In this document: positions 45,778 through 53,152 of the stretch, in pieces
Position numbering within the stretch: the stretch's first letter is position 1
How the letters are laid out: each line of letters begins with the position of its first letter
Source of the DNA: an uncultured Cytophagales bacterium
GTDB taxonomy: Bacteria; Bacteroidota; Bacteroidia; Cytophagales; Thermonemataceae
Direction of reading: 5' to 3'
Assembly: GCA_937911505.1 (NCBI GenBank)
Contig: CALEMF010000091.1
Span: 1-64,000 of the forward strand
Length of the DNA: 64,000 nt
Position numbers and translations under genes: made by a program
Notes under the pieces: generated by a model
What the model was told of the DNA's origin: nothing
Databases searched by the model: none
What the model saw: only the letters and a program-made list of their open reading frames with translations

Positions 45778-46221
45778 TTATGTGGTTGTACTTTTTAAAC
45801 GTTTGTTGATGCTCTTTTCAGTATTTACTGTTCTTTCCTTCTCTAATTGTTGGTTCAGTACATCTTCTGCATCTTCCAACTTTTCCTTTACGTTAGTTAC
45901 CGTGTTTTTTGCTTTTGCAGTTGTATGGTAAAGGGCTTCATCGTAAGCCTCTTTCGCTTTCGTAGAGGCTTCTTTTGCTTTTGTAGAAGCCTGATAGACA
46001 GTCTGATCGTAGGCCTCTTTTACCTTTGTAGAAACTTCCTTAATCTTTTCGTTTGCCAAAGCTTTCAAATCCTTTGCTTGATTCATTGCTTTCTTTCTAC
46101 TTTCTTCACCACTATTAGGTGCTAGAAGCATACCTGCTACAATACCCATAGATGTACCTGCCAATACGGCGAAAATTGTTCTAGACAAGTTATTGTTGTT
46201 TCTCTCTCTTTTATTTTCCAT
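45778..46221 (-). CDS. YtxH-domain stress protein with internal repeats
   Basis: 147 residues. An N-terminal membrane or amphipathic helix (FAVLAGTSMGIVAGMLLAPNSGEESRKK) has the LLAP-x-SGxExR signature of YtxH proteins. The helical tail repeats STKVKEAYDQ, STKAKEASTK and AKEAYDEALYH, a late-embryogenesis-abundant-like pattern rich in Lys/Ala/Thr. General stress proteins of this kind are tied to osmotic or desiccation stress. It is divergent from the DUF1328 gene. Confidence 0.85.
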   Translation of the reverse strand: MENKRERNNNNLSRTIFAVLAGTSMGIVAGMLLAPNSGEESRKKAMNQAKDLKALANEKIKEVSTKVKEAYDQTVYQASTKAKEASTKAKEAYDEALYHTTAKAKNTVTNVKEKLEDAEDVLNQQLEKERTVNTEKSINKRLKSTTT

Positions 46222-46650
46222 GGTTATAATTTATTAGGATGAACGTTAAATTTTATATCATTTATTATATTAGAAGAATTGTACCAACAGATAGTATATA
46301 TACATAACTACAACATAAGCATTTGTTTCACAGGCATTTATGAAGTATACAGCTATTCTACGAATATATTTTAATAAGCATAGTTTGGGTAGTAGCTTCT
46401 ACATTCTGTGGAACATGTCATCTTATTTGCATTTCTACGAGATATTTTGGCTGTGTGAATTTCTGTGTGGCTGCTTTTCAAATATTTGTGCATCTTCTTC
46501 CACATTTTTCTTCATCTTTGAGTACAAAAGTACCCATTTAATCATACATAAATTTCATAAGCGTCTGATATGCAGAAAATTATAAAAAAGGCAGGGTATT
46601 TCCGATACTTGAAGTAAATTAAACGATGTTTCATTCAAACAATTATTATT
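46222..46650. other. Divergent intergenic region of YtxH and DUF1328 genes
   Basis: 429 bp, AT-rich. It contains one TGGGTA-N6-TCTACAT motif (46387-46405) that resembles the sites in front of the ompA and 33554 genes. I see no coding sequence; an 81-codon frame here has no support. The promoters of both stress genes must be in it, but I cannot place them. Confidence 0.45.
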
Positions 46651-46824
46651 ATGCTTAAGTATGCACTTATATTTTTTATTGTGGCTGTAATAGCAGCAAT
46701 TTTTGGATTCGGTGGTATAGCGGCCGGGGCAGCTTCTATTGCTAAAATTCTTTTCTGGGTATTTGTAGTATTATTCCTTGTTAGCCTCATTGCTAATTTC
46801 GTATCTGGCTCAAAGAGGTTATGA
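46651..46824 (+). CDS. DUF1328 (YtjA-type) small membrane protein
   Basis: 57 residues, two hydrophobic helices with the DUF1328 motif [18 protein letters not shown] between them, followed by [13 protein letters not shown] and a short basic end. These proteins are very common in stress-induced clusters; function unknown. It is followed at 28 bp by a terminator, so it is monocistronic. It is shorter than most ORF cut-offs. Confidence 0.92.
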   Translation: MLKYALIFFIVAVIAAIFGFGGIAAGAASIAKILFWVFVVLFLVSLIANFVSGSKRL

Positions 46825-46852
46825 TGTAGAAATCTAAAAATATTTTAAAAAG

Positions 46853-46880
46853 AAGCCTGCTTGACAACTTAAGCAGGCTT
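46853..46880 (+). terminator. Terminator of the DUF1328 gene
   Basis: A perfect 10-bp stem (AAGCCTGCTT / AAGCAGGCTT) with an 8-nt loop followed by TTTATATTTTG. Confidence 0.92.
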
Positions 46881-47195
46881 TTATATTTTGTATATCGTTT
46901 TGCTGTTAGTAGGCTTCAATGATTCAGCTTAAAATAATCCGAAATTACTATTCCTATCATTAACACATCACTTTGCACCGCCATCACTTAGCAGAAGTCA
47001 AGTAATAAATACGTGATCAACATTCTTTAGATGTTGCCAAACATTCAGCAATTTTTTTGTCAACCCATAATGATCTGTAAGATTTATCAACAGCGTAGTT
47101 TTCAACTACTTTATCAACACTTGATACAACTGCTATCTTGGCTTTTATAAACTTGCTCTCGCCTGGTCTCCCCAGTAAACCCAAAGCATAAAAAA
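46881..47195. other. Non-coding stretch between DUF1328 and ArsC-like gene
   Basis: 315 bp without a convincing gene. It contains TTATCAACA twice in the same orientation (47084 and 47111), a third related word (TGATCAACA at 47014) and an inverted repeat GTAGTT-TTC-AACTAC between the first two. A frame on the minus strand (47017-47184) is open for 56 codons but starts only at a TTG. No certain function. Confidence 0.35.
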
Positions 47196-47227
47196 GCTGT
47201 ACGTTTGAAATTTTCCAAGCGTACAGC
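47196..47227 (-). terminator. Terminator after the ArsC-like gene
   Basis: GCTGTACG pairs with CGTACAGC; an inner TTG/CAA pair extends the stem. A T6 run follows on the minus strand. It lies 23 bp after the stop and ends the dps transcript. Confidence 0.88.
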
Positions 47228-47249
47228 GTATATGATATACCAACGATCT

Positions 47250-47633
47250 TTATAAATTTACGTTAGGATTCTCACTAATCCCTTTGTAGTCTCTTAGTTT
47301 CTCTATATCGCCGAAAGAAGTAATCATCGCGTAGTGGTCTCCTCTAAAACCAAAAGGCGTATCGATCATTTCAGGGTTTTCAACGAGAAGCTGTAAGACA
47401 TCGTGATCGTTTTCTATTACTGTTTTTTCCTCTGGTGCCTTCTTAATGAAGTCAGCTACTGGTCGGTTTAGTTGTTTGGCCAAATAAGCGATTTGTGTAG
47501 CAGTGGGGATATCCTTTCGGATATCTCTCGCCTGAACGTAAGGGGCTACGTCTTGTACCCTTGCTACTACTTGTACATCAAAGGGTTGATCGCTATTGTA
47601 CCAAAGGGTTAATTCTCTTTTATCTGAATGCAT
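47250..47633 (-). CDS. ArsC/Spx-fold protein lacking the catalytic cysteine
   Basis: 127 residues. It keeps the ArsC layout: an N-terminal strand then a helix (TLWYNSDQPFDVQVVARVQ), the conserved DIRKDIPTATQIAYLAKQL linker-helix, and LLVENPEMIDTPFGFRGDHY near the C-terminus. No Cys occurs at the CX5R position or elsewhere, so it cannot reduce arsenate by the usual chemistry. It may be a regulator or binding protein. It lies 48 bp after dps. Confidence 0.8.
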   Translation of the reverse strand: MHSDKRELTLWYNSDQPFDVQVVARVQDVAPYVQARDIRKDIPTATQIAYLAKQLNRPVADFIKKAPEEKTVIENDHDVLQLLVENPEMIDTPFGFRGDHYAMITSFGDIEKLRDYKGISENPNVNL

Positions 47634-47681
47634 ATTTACTTTCTTTTTAAGTCGAACAATCTACTAAATAAGTCGCTGGAA

Positions 47682-48206
47682 TTATTCTGAGGCGAAGGAA
47701 GTAAACATCCAGTGATTTTTTTCGATCTTCTTAATGAAAGATTTTACCATCTCTTCGGTAGCAAAGTCTCCACTTTCTAAGCAAGCTCTCACTACTTTAA
47801 ACATATAGGTGAGTAGAATCTCGTAATCGTTCAAAATCTCTTTTACCATCTCGTCAGCAGAGAGTTCATTGGTCGTCTCCTTAATCTCTGAATGCTCTAA
47901 ATACTCTTTTAGTGTACTCATTGGTTTCTCTCCAAATACACGAATACGTTCTGCAATATCGTCAATTGCCACTTTTACGTCGTTGTATTGCTCCTCAAAT
48001 TTCTCGTGAATATCGAAGAAGTCCGCTCCTGTTACGTTCCAGTGGTAATTTCTTAATTTTTGGTAATGAATATGATAGTTGGCCAAGAGTGTATTTAACG
48101 AGCTTACTGTTTTATTACACTCTTCTTCGTTAAATCCTAGTTTTATATATATGTGGGGCTTTGCACCTTCATTTACCTCTTGCGTTCTTTTTTCTACTAC
48201 GTCCAT
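47682..48206 (-). CDS. dps: Dps-family ferritin-like DNA-protection protein
   Basis: 174 residues. The signature LLANYHIHYQKLRNYHWNVTG...FFDIHEKFEEQYNDV holds the intersubunit ferroxidase His and Asp/Glu residues; DIAERIRVFGEKP follows. Dps cages store iron and remove peroxide, and shield DNA during starvation. The N-terminal tail (MDVVEKRTQEVNEG) is poor in Lys/Arg, so strong direct DNA binding is doubtful. It is transcribed ahead of the Cys-less ArsC-like gene. Confidence 0.94.
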   Translation of the reverse strand: MDVVEKRTQEVNEGAKPHIYIKLGFNEEECNKTVSSLNTLLANYHIHYQKLRNYHWNVTGADFFDIHEKFEEQYNDVKVAIDDIAERIRVFGEKPMSTLKEYLEHSEIKETTNELSADEMVKEILNDYEILLTYMFKVVRACLESGDFATEEMVKSFIKKIEKNHWMFTSFASE

Positions 48207-48550
48207 TTACTTTAATTTTTAAGGTTTTACAAATAATAAATATGTCTATTATGAATGAAATTAGCTTGCCATTCTCTTTAATAGGTTTCAGGGAATTTAA
48301 AACGCCTTTTTTAAAGACGAAAGCCTTATATTCGTTAAAATGGTTCTACATTTCCGTGATTTTTTTCTACAGTCTTACCGTAGTATCCCTGATCACTGGT
48401 ATGGTACGTTGTTTCTCAAATCTCCTTTTCAAGCTGAAGAAAGCGTACATAAGAACCTTTACGAGAGCAGAAGTTACTTTTTACAAAGGAATGGAAACGC
48501 TTTTGTAATACGAAAGGCAAAAATTTATCACAATTAAATCAGTAAACTCC
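48207..48550. other. Divergent intergenic region of dps and beta-barrel genes
   Basis: 344 bp. A TGGCAAGC-rich stretch precedes dps (minus strand, near 48268). An 88-codon frame (48242-48508) is present but has a basic, unbalanced composition with no family pattern; I treat it as chance. Promoters for both genes are expected here. Confidence 0.4.
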
Positions 48551-49168
48551 ATGAAAAGAATTAGTGTATTACTAGCCATTATAGTGTTGTCGTTCATCAC
48601 GATTACAAGCACCTTTGCACAAAACGCTACCATAGGTATCAAAGGAGGGCTCAACCTATCGAACTTATACACAGATAACGCAGACGACGAAAACGTAAGA
48701 GCGGGTTTTCACGCAGGCTTTGTAGCTGATATACCTGCAAGCGACTACTTTTCTATCAGACCTGAGTTATTATACAGTGGTAAAGGGATGGAAGGCGATT
48801 ACAACATCGTTGGCTTTCAGGGTACACAACGTTTTTCTTTACATTACATAGAGGTGCCCGTATTGGCAGTACTCAAGTTAGGTGAATATATAGAGCTACA
48901 CGGGGGTATGTATGGCGCCTACTTGTTGAGTGCTAATATAGAGACAGAAGGTTCTTTTGACTCTTCGGAAGAATTAGACACTGACAACTTCCAACGATTT
49001 GACTGGGGATTGGCAGTAGGTGGACAGGTTAACCTCATAGAAGGGCTTGGTGTTGGCATAAGGTACAACAGAGGTTTTGCTGATGTAGCTGATAGCAACA
49101 CGACAGAAGCTTTCTTAGGCGATGCTAAAAACTCAGTATTGCAATTTTATGTAAGTTTCGGACTATAA
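48551..49168 (+). CDS. Outer-membrane beta-barrel protein (porin-like, PorT-type)
   Basis: 205 residues. A signal peptide (MKRISVLLAIIVLSFITIT, cleaved near TFAQ) is followed by an eight-strand barrel: GIKGGLNLSNLYTDN, FHAGFVADIPASDYFSIRPELLYSGKG, YIEVPVLAVLKLGEYIELHGG and GLGVGIRYNRGF. The C-terminus ends in the usual aromatic strand (LQFYVSFGL). It matches the common Bacteroidota outer-membrane beta-barrel family; the exact role is unknown. A lone gene amid stress genes. Confidence 0.9.
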   Translation: MKRISVLLAIIVLSFITITSTFAQNATIGIKGGLNLSNLYTDNADDENVRAGFHAGFVADIPASDYFSIRPELLYSGKGMEGDYNIVGFQGTQRFSLHYIEVPVLAVLKLGEYIELHGGMYGAYLLSANIETEGSFDSSEELDTDNFQRFDWGLAVGGQVNLIEGLGVGIRYNRGFADVADSNTTEAFLGDAKNSVLQFYVSFGL

Positions 49169-49237
49169 TCATTCACGGGTCCTGGCAACAGGAAAAGTGT
49201 CAGTACCCTTTATTTTATGATCTTATTGAGTTGAAGT

Positions 49238-49765
49238 ATGAATGACGACAAAAAACAAATTATTAAAGCCTCTTTACAAAGTTTGGCAGTAGGGCTAATT
49301 ATTGGGCTGCTTATGGCGCCTAAAAAGGGAAGAAAAACCCGTCGAAATCTTCTATCGAAGGGCAAGCAGTTACTAAATGTTTCACGAGAGGCGCATAAGC
49401 GGGTGAAACTCATTACGCTAGAAGTACCAGAGAAAACTACTCCTACTAGAGAAGAAGCAGAGTGGACAGATGTACTCACTACAGTTTACACCTTCTTCAA
49501 GTACCCGGTCAGTTTTATTCGACATCGTTTCAGCGAAATAGGTGGCTTTGTGAAGCACAAAGTAAAAACTTTTCAGTTCCGCTCTATGGCCACTATTGTC
49601 TCCCTTGTTATTTTTATACTCTTTCTTGCCTTTCTGGGAGTAGGCGCCGCTTTGGGTATCAACCAGTGGGCTGAAAACCGTTATGTAGGCTTTCTTGTTA
49701 TGAGTAGCGTATTTCTCATAGGAGGCTTGTGTTTTTACAGGTATGCTTTAGATAGAAAAGAATAA
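49238..49765 (+). CDS. Phage-holin-like/YtxH-like membrane protein
   Basis: 175 residues. An N-terminal hydrophobic helix with YtxH-like flanks (LAVGLIIGLLMAPKKGRKTRRN) is followed by a basic linker and two closely spaced helices (about 115-137 and 148-167) with the Phage_holin_3_6/YqjE-type arrangement. It is likely an inner-membrane stress protein rather than a true phage holin, as no phage genes are nearby. Terminator 28 bp after. Confidence 0.75.
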   Translation: MNDDKKQIIKASLQSLAVGLIIGLLMAPKKGRKTRRNLLSKGKQLLNVSREAHKRVKLITLEVPEKTTPTREEAEWTDVLTTVYTFFKYPVSFIRHRFSEIGGFVKHKVKTFQFRSMATIVSLVIFILFLAFLGVGAALGINQWAENRYVGFLVMSSVFLIGGLCFYRYALDRKE

Positions 49766-49793
49766 TCAGATATAAAATCACTGCCAGTCAAAT

Positions 49794-49817
49794 ATCACTA
49801 TGCATCTGTTTAGTGAT
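49794..49817 (+). terminator. Terminator of the holin-like gene
   Basis: ATCACTA and TAGTGAT arms (7 bp) around a 10-nt loop, then a T7 run. The rest of the gap to the CsbD gene is AT-rich and presumably carries the CsbD promoter. Confidence 0.85.
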
Positions 49818-50033
49818 TTTTTTGTGCCTAGCTGAGTCTTTTTTACCCAACCTAGTAGAGAAAAATACGCACTTGTTGTTCTTTTGCTGATTCTATTTGC
49901 TAGCATTGCAACAATTAAATATATGAATATCAAATTGTTACAATCAATACAAGCATCTGTACACACAATGGTATATTCTTTTCTCTATAGTAAACCAAGT
50001 AACATTAGAGAACTTTTTAAACACAAAAAACAG

Positions 50034-50219
50034 ATGAATTCAGATCAATTAAAAGGAAATTGGAACGAAGTAAAGGGTAAGTTGAAACAAAAGTATGGGA
50101 ATCTTACCGATGATGATCTTACCTACGCCGAAGGTAAGGAAGATGAGCTTTACGGAAAAATCCAGCAGAAGACTGGCGAGACAAAGGAAGACATTAAGAA
50201 GTTTATAGATAGTCTTTAA
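50034..50219 (+). CDS. CsbD-family stress protein
   Basis: 61 residues from ATG 50034: LKGNWNEVKGKLKQKYGNLTDDDL, EGKEDELYGKIQQKTGETKEDIKKFI is the CsbD signature. CsbD proteins are small, Lys/Asp-rich, and induced by general or osmotic stress in Gram-positive and Gram-negative bacteria. The longer frame upstream (from 49884) adds 50 unmatched residues and is not used. Confidence 0.95.
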   Translation: MNSDQLKGNWNEVKGKLKQKYGNLTDDDLTYAEGKEDELYGKIQQKTGETKEDIKKFIDSL

Positions 50220-50246
50220 TTCTTTAGAAGCTAGAAGGTAGAGGTG

Positions 50247-50276
50247 ATAGCCTGTCAATTTTTTCAGACAGGCTAT
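50247..50276 (+). terminator. Terminator of the csbD gene
   Basis: A perfect 10-bp stem (ATAGCCTGTC / GACAGGCTAT) with a 10-nt loop and a T7 run, 27 bp past the stop. Confidence 0.94.
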
Positions 50277-50355
50277 TTTTTTGTTGTTTATCCAGAAAAG
50301 AAAAATACACTTTTTCCAGCACTTCTTACAACGAGCGGTATCTTCTCACTTTCTC

Positions 50356-50386
50356 TTGAAAGTTGCTTACCTGTCCCATATCTTTG
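50356..50386 (+). promoter_or_regulatory. Bacteroidota primary-sigma promoter
   Basis: TTG (50356-50358), a 20-nt spacer and TATCTTTG (50379-50386) match the -33/-7 pattern (TTG ... TAnnTTTG) of Bacteroidota. The start codon lies 21 bp after the box. The promoter sits downstream of an in-frame ATG at 50363, which supports ATG 50408 as the real start. Confidence 0.8.
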
Positions 50387-50407
50387 TATACACTTGAAAA
50401 TACAATA

Positions 50408-50755
50408 ATGGTAGGACTCGTTGTCATTTATTTTATTGGGAAGGCTTACTATACTTTGGCCGAGGAATACAAGCAGTCAAAATGGACATATGCAGTGGCT
50501 GGGGTAGCAGTCTACTATCTTGGTAGCTTCTTAGGAGGAATTACTTGGGGGATTATCTTCGAAATTTACGAAGAGGGCTACATAGACACCGTTGATGACT
50601 TGATGCTTGGGTTACTTTCGCTCCCTTTTGGAATAGCGACCTGCTTAGGTAGCTACAAGCTTCTGAAACAACGTTGGCAACGCCGCCAAGAATTGCTCTC
50701 TGAACTAGTAGAAGGCTTTGGTGAACAAGAGACAGAAGAAAAAGAGGGATACTAA
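50408..50755 (+). CDS. Small two- or three-helix membrane protein
   Basis: 115 residues from ATG 50408. Three hydrophobic stretches (about 1-15, 28-52 and 65-82), with GITWGIIFEIYEEGYIDTVDDLMLGLLSLPFG in the middle, and a basic and acidic cytoplasmic tail. It resembles Bacteroidota hypothetical membrane proteins with no known function. The end overlaps the convergent phosphatase gene by 4 bp. Confidence 0.72.
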   Translation: MVGLVVIYFIGKAYYTLAEEYKQSKWTYAVAGVAVYYLGSFLGGITWGIIFEIYEEGYIDTVDDLMLGLLSLPFGIATCLGSYKLLKQRWQRRQELLSELVEGFGEQETEEKEGY

Positions 50756-51432
50756 GGCGCTTCGTTTACTTGTAGATGATTTACATCATTGAACAGGTTC
50801 ACCTGAAAAAAAGCACCTGTATAGGTAAGTTGATAGAGCGTTAAGTTACGGTGCTCAAAAATATCCATATAAGACAGCGGATAACCCAAAAGCTGGGTAA
50901 GTAGGATACGCATCGCACGACCGTGCATACAAACAAGTAATTTTTTAGCGCTACTTTCTTTCAAACGAGCAATAATTGGCTTTTGCCGTTCAGCCACTTG
51001 GCGTGGGCTCTCTCCTCCTTCAATGGCTAAGTCGATTGATCCTCGCTGCCAAGCGGCGATAGTATCGAGGTAGTAGCGGTGCTCGTCTGGATGGAAAGGC
51101 ATGCCTTCTCTGGTTCCCCAGCTAATCTCGTTAAGTCCAGCAAAAGCTTGGTAAGGTATATTCTTTTCTTCTATAAAGCGTCTTACAGTTTGGTAAGTGC
51201 GTTGGAGCTGAGAAATATAGACTTCTTCGAAGGAAATGTGTTGGTACGCCTCAAAAAACTGATCTGCCTGTTGTAGCCCTGTAGCATTAAGCGCTGCATC
51301 TACTCCGCTGCCTTGTACAATTTTATTCTTGTTGTAGTCTGTTTCGCCGTGCCGAATGAGATAGATTTGTTTCAATCGTGTATTTGGTTTATTTTGGTCA
51401 AAGTTAGGGCTTGTGACGTAACTTTCGGCCAT
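50752..51432 (-). CDS. Histidine-phosphatase-family (phosphoglycerate mutase-like) protein
   Basis: 226 residues. Catalytic RHG motif in YLIRHGETDYNKN, EISWGTREG and the second His in CMHGRAMRILL identify the superfamily. It could be a cofactor-dependent phosphoglycerate mutase relative, a broad phosphatase, or a CobC/AlphaRP-type enzyme; small size and the QGSGVDAALNATGLQQ loop suggest a general phosphatase. Cytosolic. It is divergent from the menaquinone thioesterase gene. Confidence 0.9.
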   Translation of the reverse strand: MAESYVTSPNFDQNKPNTRLKQIYLIRHGETDYNKNKIVQGSGVDAALNATGLQQADQFFEAYQHISFEEVYISQLQRTYQTVRRFIEEKNIPYQAFAGLNEISWGTREGMPFHPDEHRYYLDTIAAWQRGSIDLAIEGGESPRQVAERQKPIIARLKESSAKKLLVCMHGRAMRILLTQLLGYPLSYMDIFEHRNLTLYQLTYTGAFFQVNLFNDVNHLQVNEAP

Positions 51433-51487
51433 TTTTCGTATAAAACTTTTCTAAAATACAAGCTGTTTACTTTTAAATACAAAAGCT

Positions 51488-51910
51488 ATGGATAAATCCC
51501 TTGCCTCGCTGAAGCGTATCTACGAACGCCAAGAGAAAACCATGACTGATTTTCTAGGTATAGAATTTACAGAAGTGGGTGAAGATTATATTTGTGCTAA
51601 AATGCCTGTAGATGAGCGTACTGTACAACCTGCTGGTATTTTACACGGAGGGGCTTCGGTAGTACTAGCTGAAACGCTCGGCAGTGTAGCCTCCAATTTT
51701 ATGGTAGATCAAGAGAAATACATGTGCGTTGGGCTTGAGATCAATGCCAACCATTTACGCCCTATTCTAAAAGGCAATTGGGTTTTTGGGAAAGCTACTG
51801 CCATTCACATAGGTAAGAAAACGCACGTTTGGGACATCCAACTGAGTAACGAACAAGGTAAGCTGACGTGTGTCAGTAGGCTCACTATTGCGGTGATTGA
51901 GAAAAAATAA
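51488..51910 (+). CDS. menI: Hotdog-fold thioesterase, probable DHNA-CoA thioesterase
   Basis: 140 residues with the PaaI/hotdog signature VQPAGILHGGASVVLAETLGS. The active Glu is in LAETLG. The next gene, 5 bp downstream, is isochorismate synthase, so I assign it as the menaquinone-pathway thioesterase that releases 1,4-dihydroxy-2-naphthoate. A phenylacetate-type thioesterase is the alternative. No other men gene is nearby. Confidence 0.82.
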   Translation: MDKSLASLKRIYERQEKTMTDFLGIEFTEVGEDYICAKMPVDERTVQPAGILHGGASVVLAETLGSVASNFMVDQEKYMCVGLEINANHLRPILKGNWVFGKATAIHIGKKTHVWDIQLSNEQGKLTCVSRLTIAVIEKK

Positions 51911-51915
51911 TTAGT

Positions 51916-53103
51916 ATGCGGTTTGCTTCTACATATCAGGAAAAAAGTATTTTACGGGACGTGGCTTTCGAGGCGGCTGTCCAGAGTGGTGTGGCCATGG
52001 CGATGTGGCGGCTACCCTACAAGCAAGTCATTCATTGTATTGCTGACTTCTCCGACCATATTACCGCCCAACCTTTTGACCTCAATGAAGCTATTGAAGG
52101 CTTTGTAGTAAGTCCTTTTCTCAATGAACAACTTCAGCATACTTATTTTATTAAGGCAGATTGGCGCTGGTCTAGTGAAGAGGAGGTAACTCCTTTTCAA
52201 AAGGAATTTCCTAATGAGAAGGAAGCGCAGTTTCAACAACATTGGAGAAAACAGTGGCAGATAACCGCTACCAATCAAGTGCCGCGTATCACTTCAAGCT
52301 TCACAGAACAAAGTAAGTTAGCGTACCAATCGCTTGTAGAAAAAGCGATTACAGAAATCAAAGCGAATCGTTTACGTAAGGTAGTGACTTCTCGACGACA
52401 AGCGGTTCATTTTTCAGACATTCCCTCTGCTACGGTACTTTTTGAGAAGCTGCACGAAGCCTATCCTAGTGCCTTCATCTCATTGGTACACCTACCTGGC
52501 GTAGGTACTTGGCTGGGGGCTAGCCCAGAGGTACTCATCAGCGTAGATGCCCAACAAATACTACGTACGATGGCGTTAGCGGGTACGCAGCCCTATCAAT
52601 CCGATAAACCGCTTTCGGAGGCTGTATGGACACAAAAAGAGATTGAAGAGCAAGCATTGGTGAGTAGATACATCATCAATTGCTTCAAGAAAGTAAGGGT
52701 AAGAGAATTTGAAGAGGAGGGCCCGAAAACAGTAAGGGCAGGAAACCTGCTTCACCTACGTACTGATTTTTGGGTAGATTTGGCTGCTATCGACTACCCC
52801 CAGCTTCCTGATATAATGCTTCGCTTATTACACCCCACCTCGGCAGTATGTGGGATGCCACTACAAGAAAGCTTGGCTTTCATTGCCACACAAGAAACCT
52901 ATGAACGACAGTTCTACAGTGGTTTTCTAGGTCCAGTAGGCGATACAACACAGCTTTTTGTCAACCTGCGTTGTATGCAGTTGTTGGGAAAAAAAGCCTA
53001 TCTGTATGCAGGTGGAGGTGTCACGGTAGATTCTCAACCAGAAAAAGAATGGCAAGAAACTGTGATGAAATGCGAGACTTTACTACGTATTTTGAGCGAC
53101 TGA
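51916..53103 (+). CDS. menF: Isochorismate synthase
   Basis: 395 residues of the chorismate-binding fold. Segments GVGTWLGASPEVLI, MALAGTQPYQ, TQKEIEEQALVSRYI, LHPTSAVCGMP and ERQFYSGFLGPVG contain the Mg2+- and substrate-binding Glu and Lys/Thr residues. It converts chorismate to isochorismate, the first step in menaquinone synthesis, and in Bacteroidota also feeds other isochorismate products. It is 5 bp after the thioesterase, probably one transcript. Confidence 0.94.
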   Translation: MRFASTYQEKSILRDVAFEAAVQSGVAMAMWRLPYKQVIHCIADFSDHITAQPFDLNEAIEGFVVSPFLNEQLQHTYFIKADWRWSSEEEVTPFQKEFPNEKEAQFQQHWRKQWQITATNQVPRITSSFTEQSKLAYQSLVEKAITEIKANRLRKVVTSRRQAVHFSDIPSATVLFEKLHEAYPSAFISLVHLPGVGTWLGASPEVLISVDAQQILRTMALAGTQPYQSDKPLSEAVWTQKEIEEQALVSRYIINCFKKVRVREFEEEGPKTVRAGNLLHLRTDFWVDLAAIDYPQLPDIMLRLLHPTSAVCGMPLQESLAFIATQETYERQFYSGFLGPVGDTTQLFVNLRCMQLLGKKAYLYAGGGVTVDSQPEKEWQETVMKCETLLRILSD

Positions 53104-53152
53104 TCTTGCTACTTTGTACTCAATACTAATTACTCAGTACTAACTACATCCC

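Noticed and set aside
46340..46585. 81-codon plus-strand frame between YtxH and DUF1328 genes
   Set aside because: Very rich in Phe, His, Cys and Tyr with no pattern of a protein family; typical of AT-rich non-coding DNA.
48242..48508. 88-codon frame between dps and the beta-barrel gene
   Set aside because: No family pattern and no promoter-start arrangement; it covers the space needed for two divergent promoters.
46222..48550. Sigma-54 -24/-12 promoters (TGGCA-N7-TTGC) in front of the stress genes
   Set aside because: Several TGGYA words occur at suitable places (dps, YtxH, DUF6232 genes) but none has the required GC at -12 with the correct 10-base spacing.
49238..49765. Prophage holin
   Set aside because: No lysin, integrase or structural phage gene is near; the topology also fits host stress proteins.
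49884..50033. 50-codon N-terminal extension of the CsbD gene
   Set aside because: The CsbD domain starts at ATG 50034 and the upstream part is not conserved in style.
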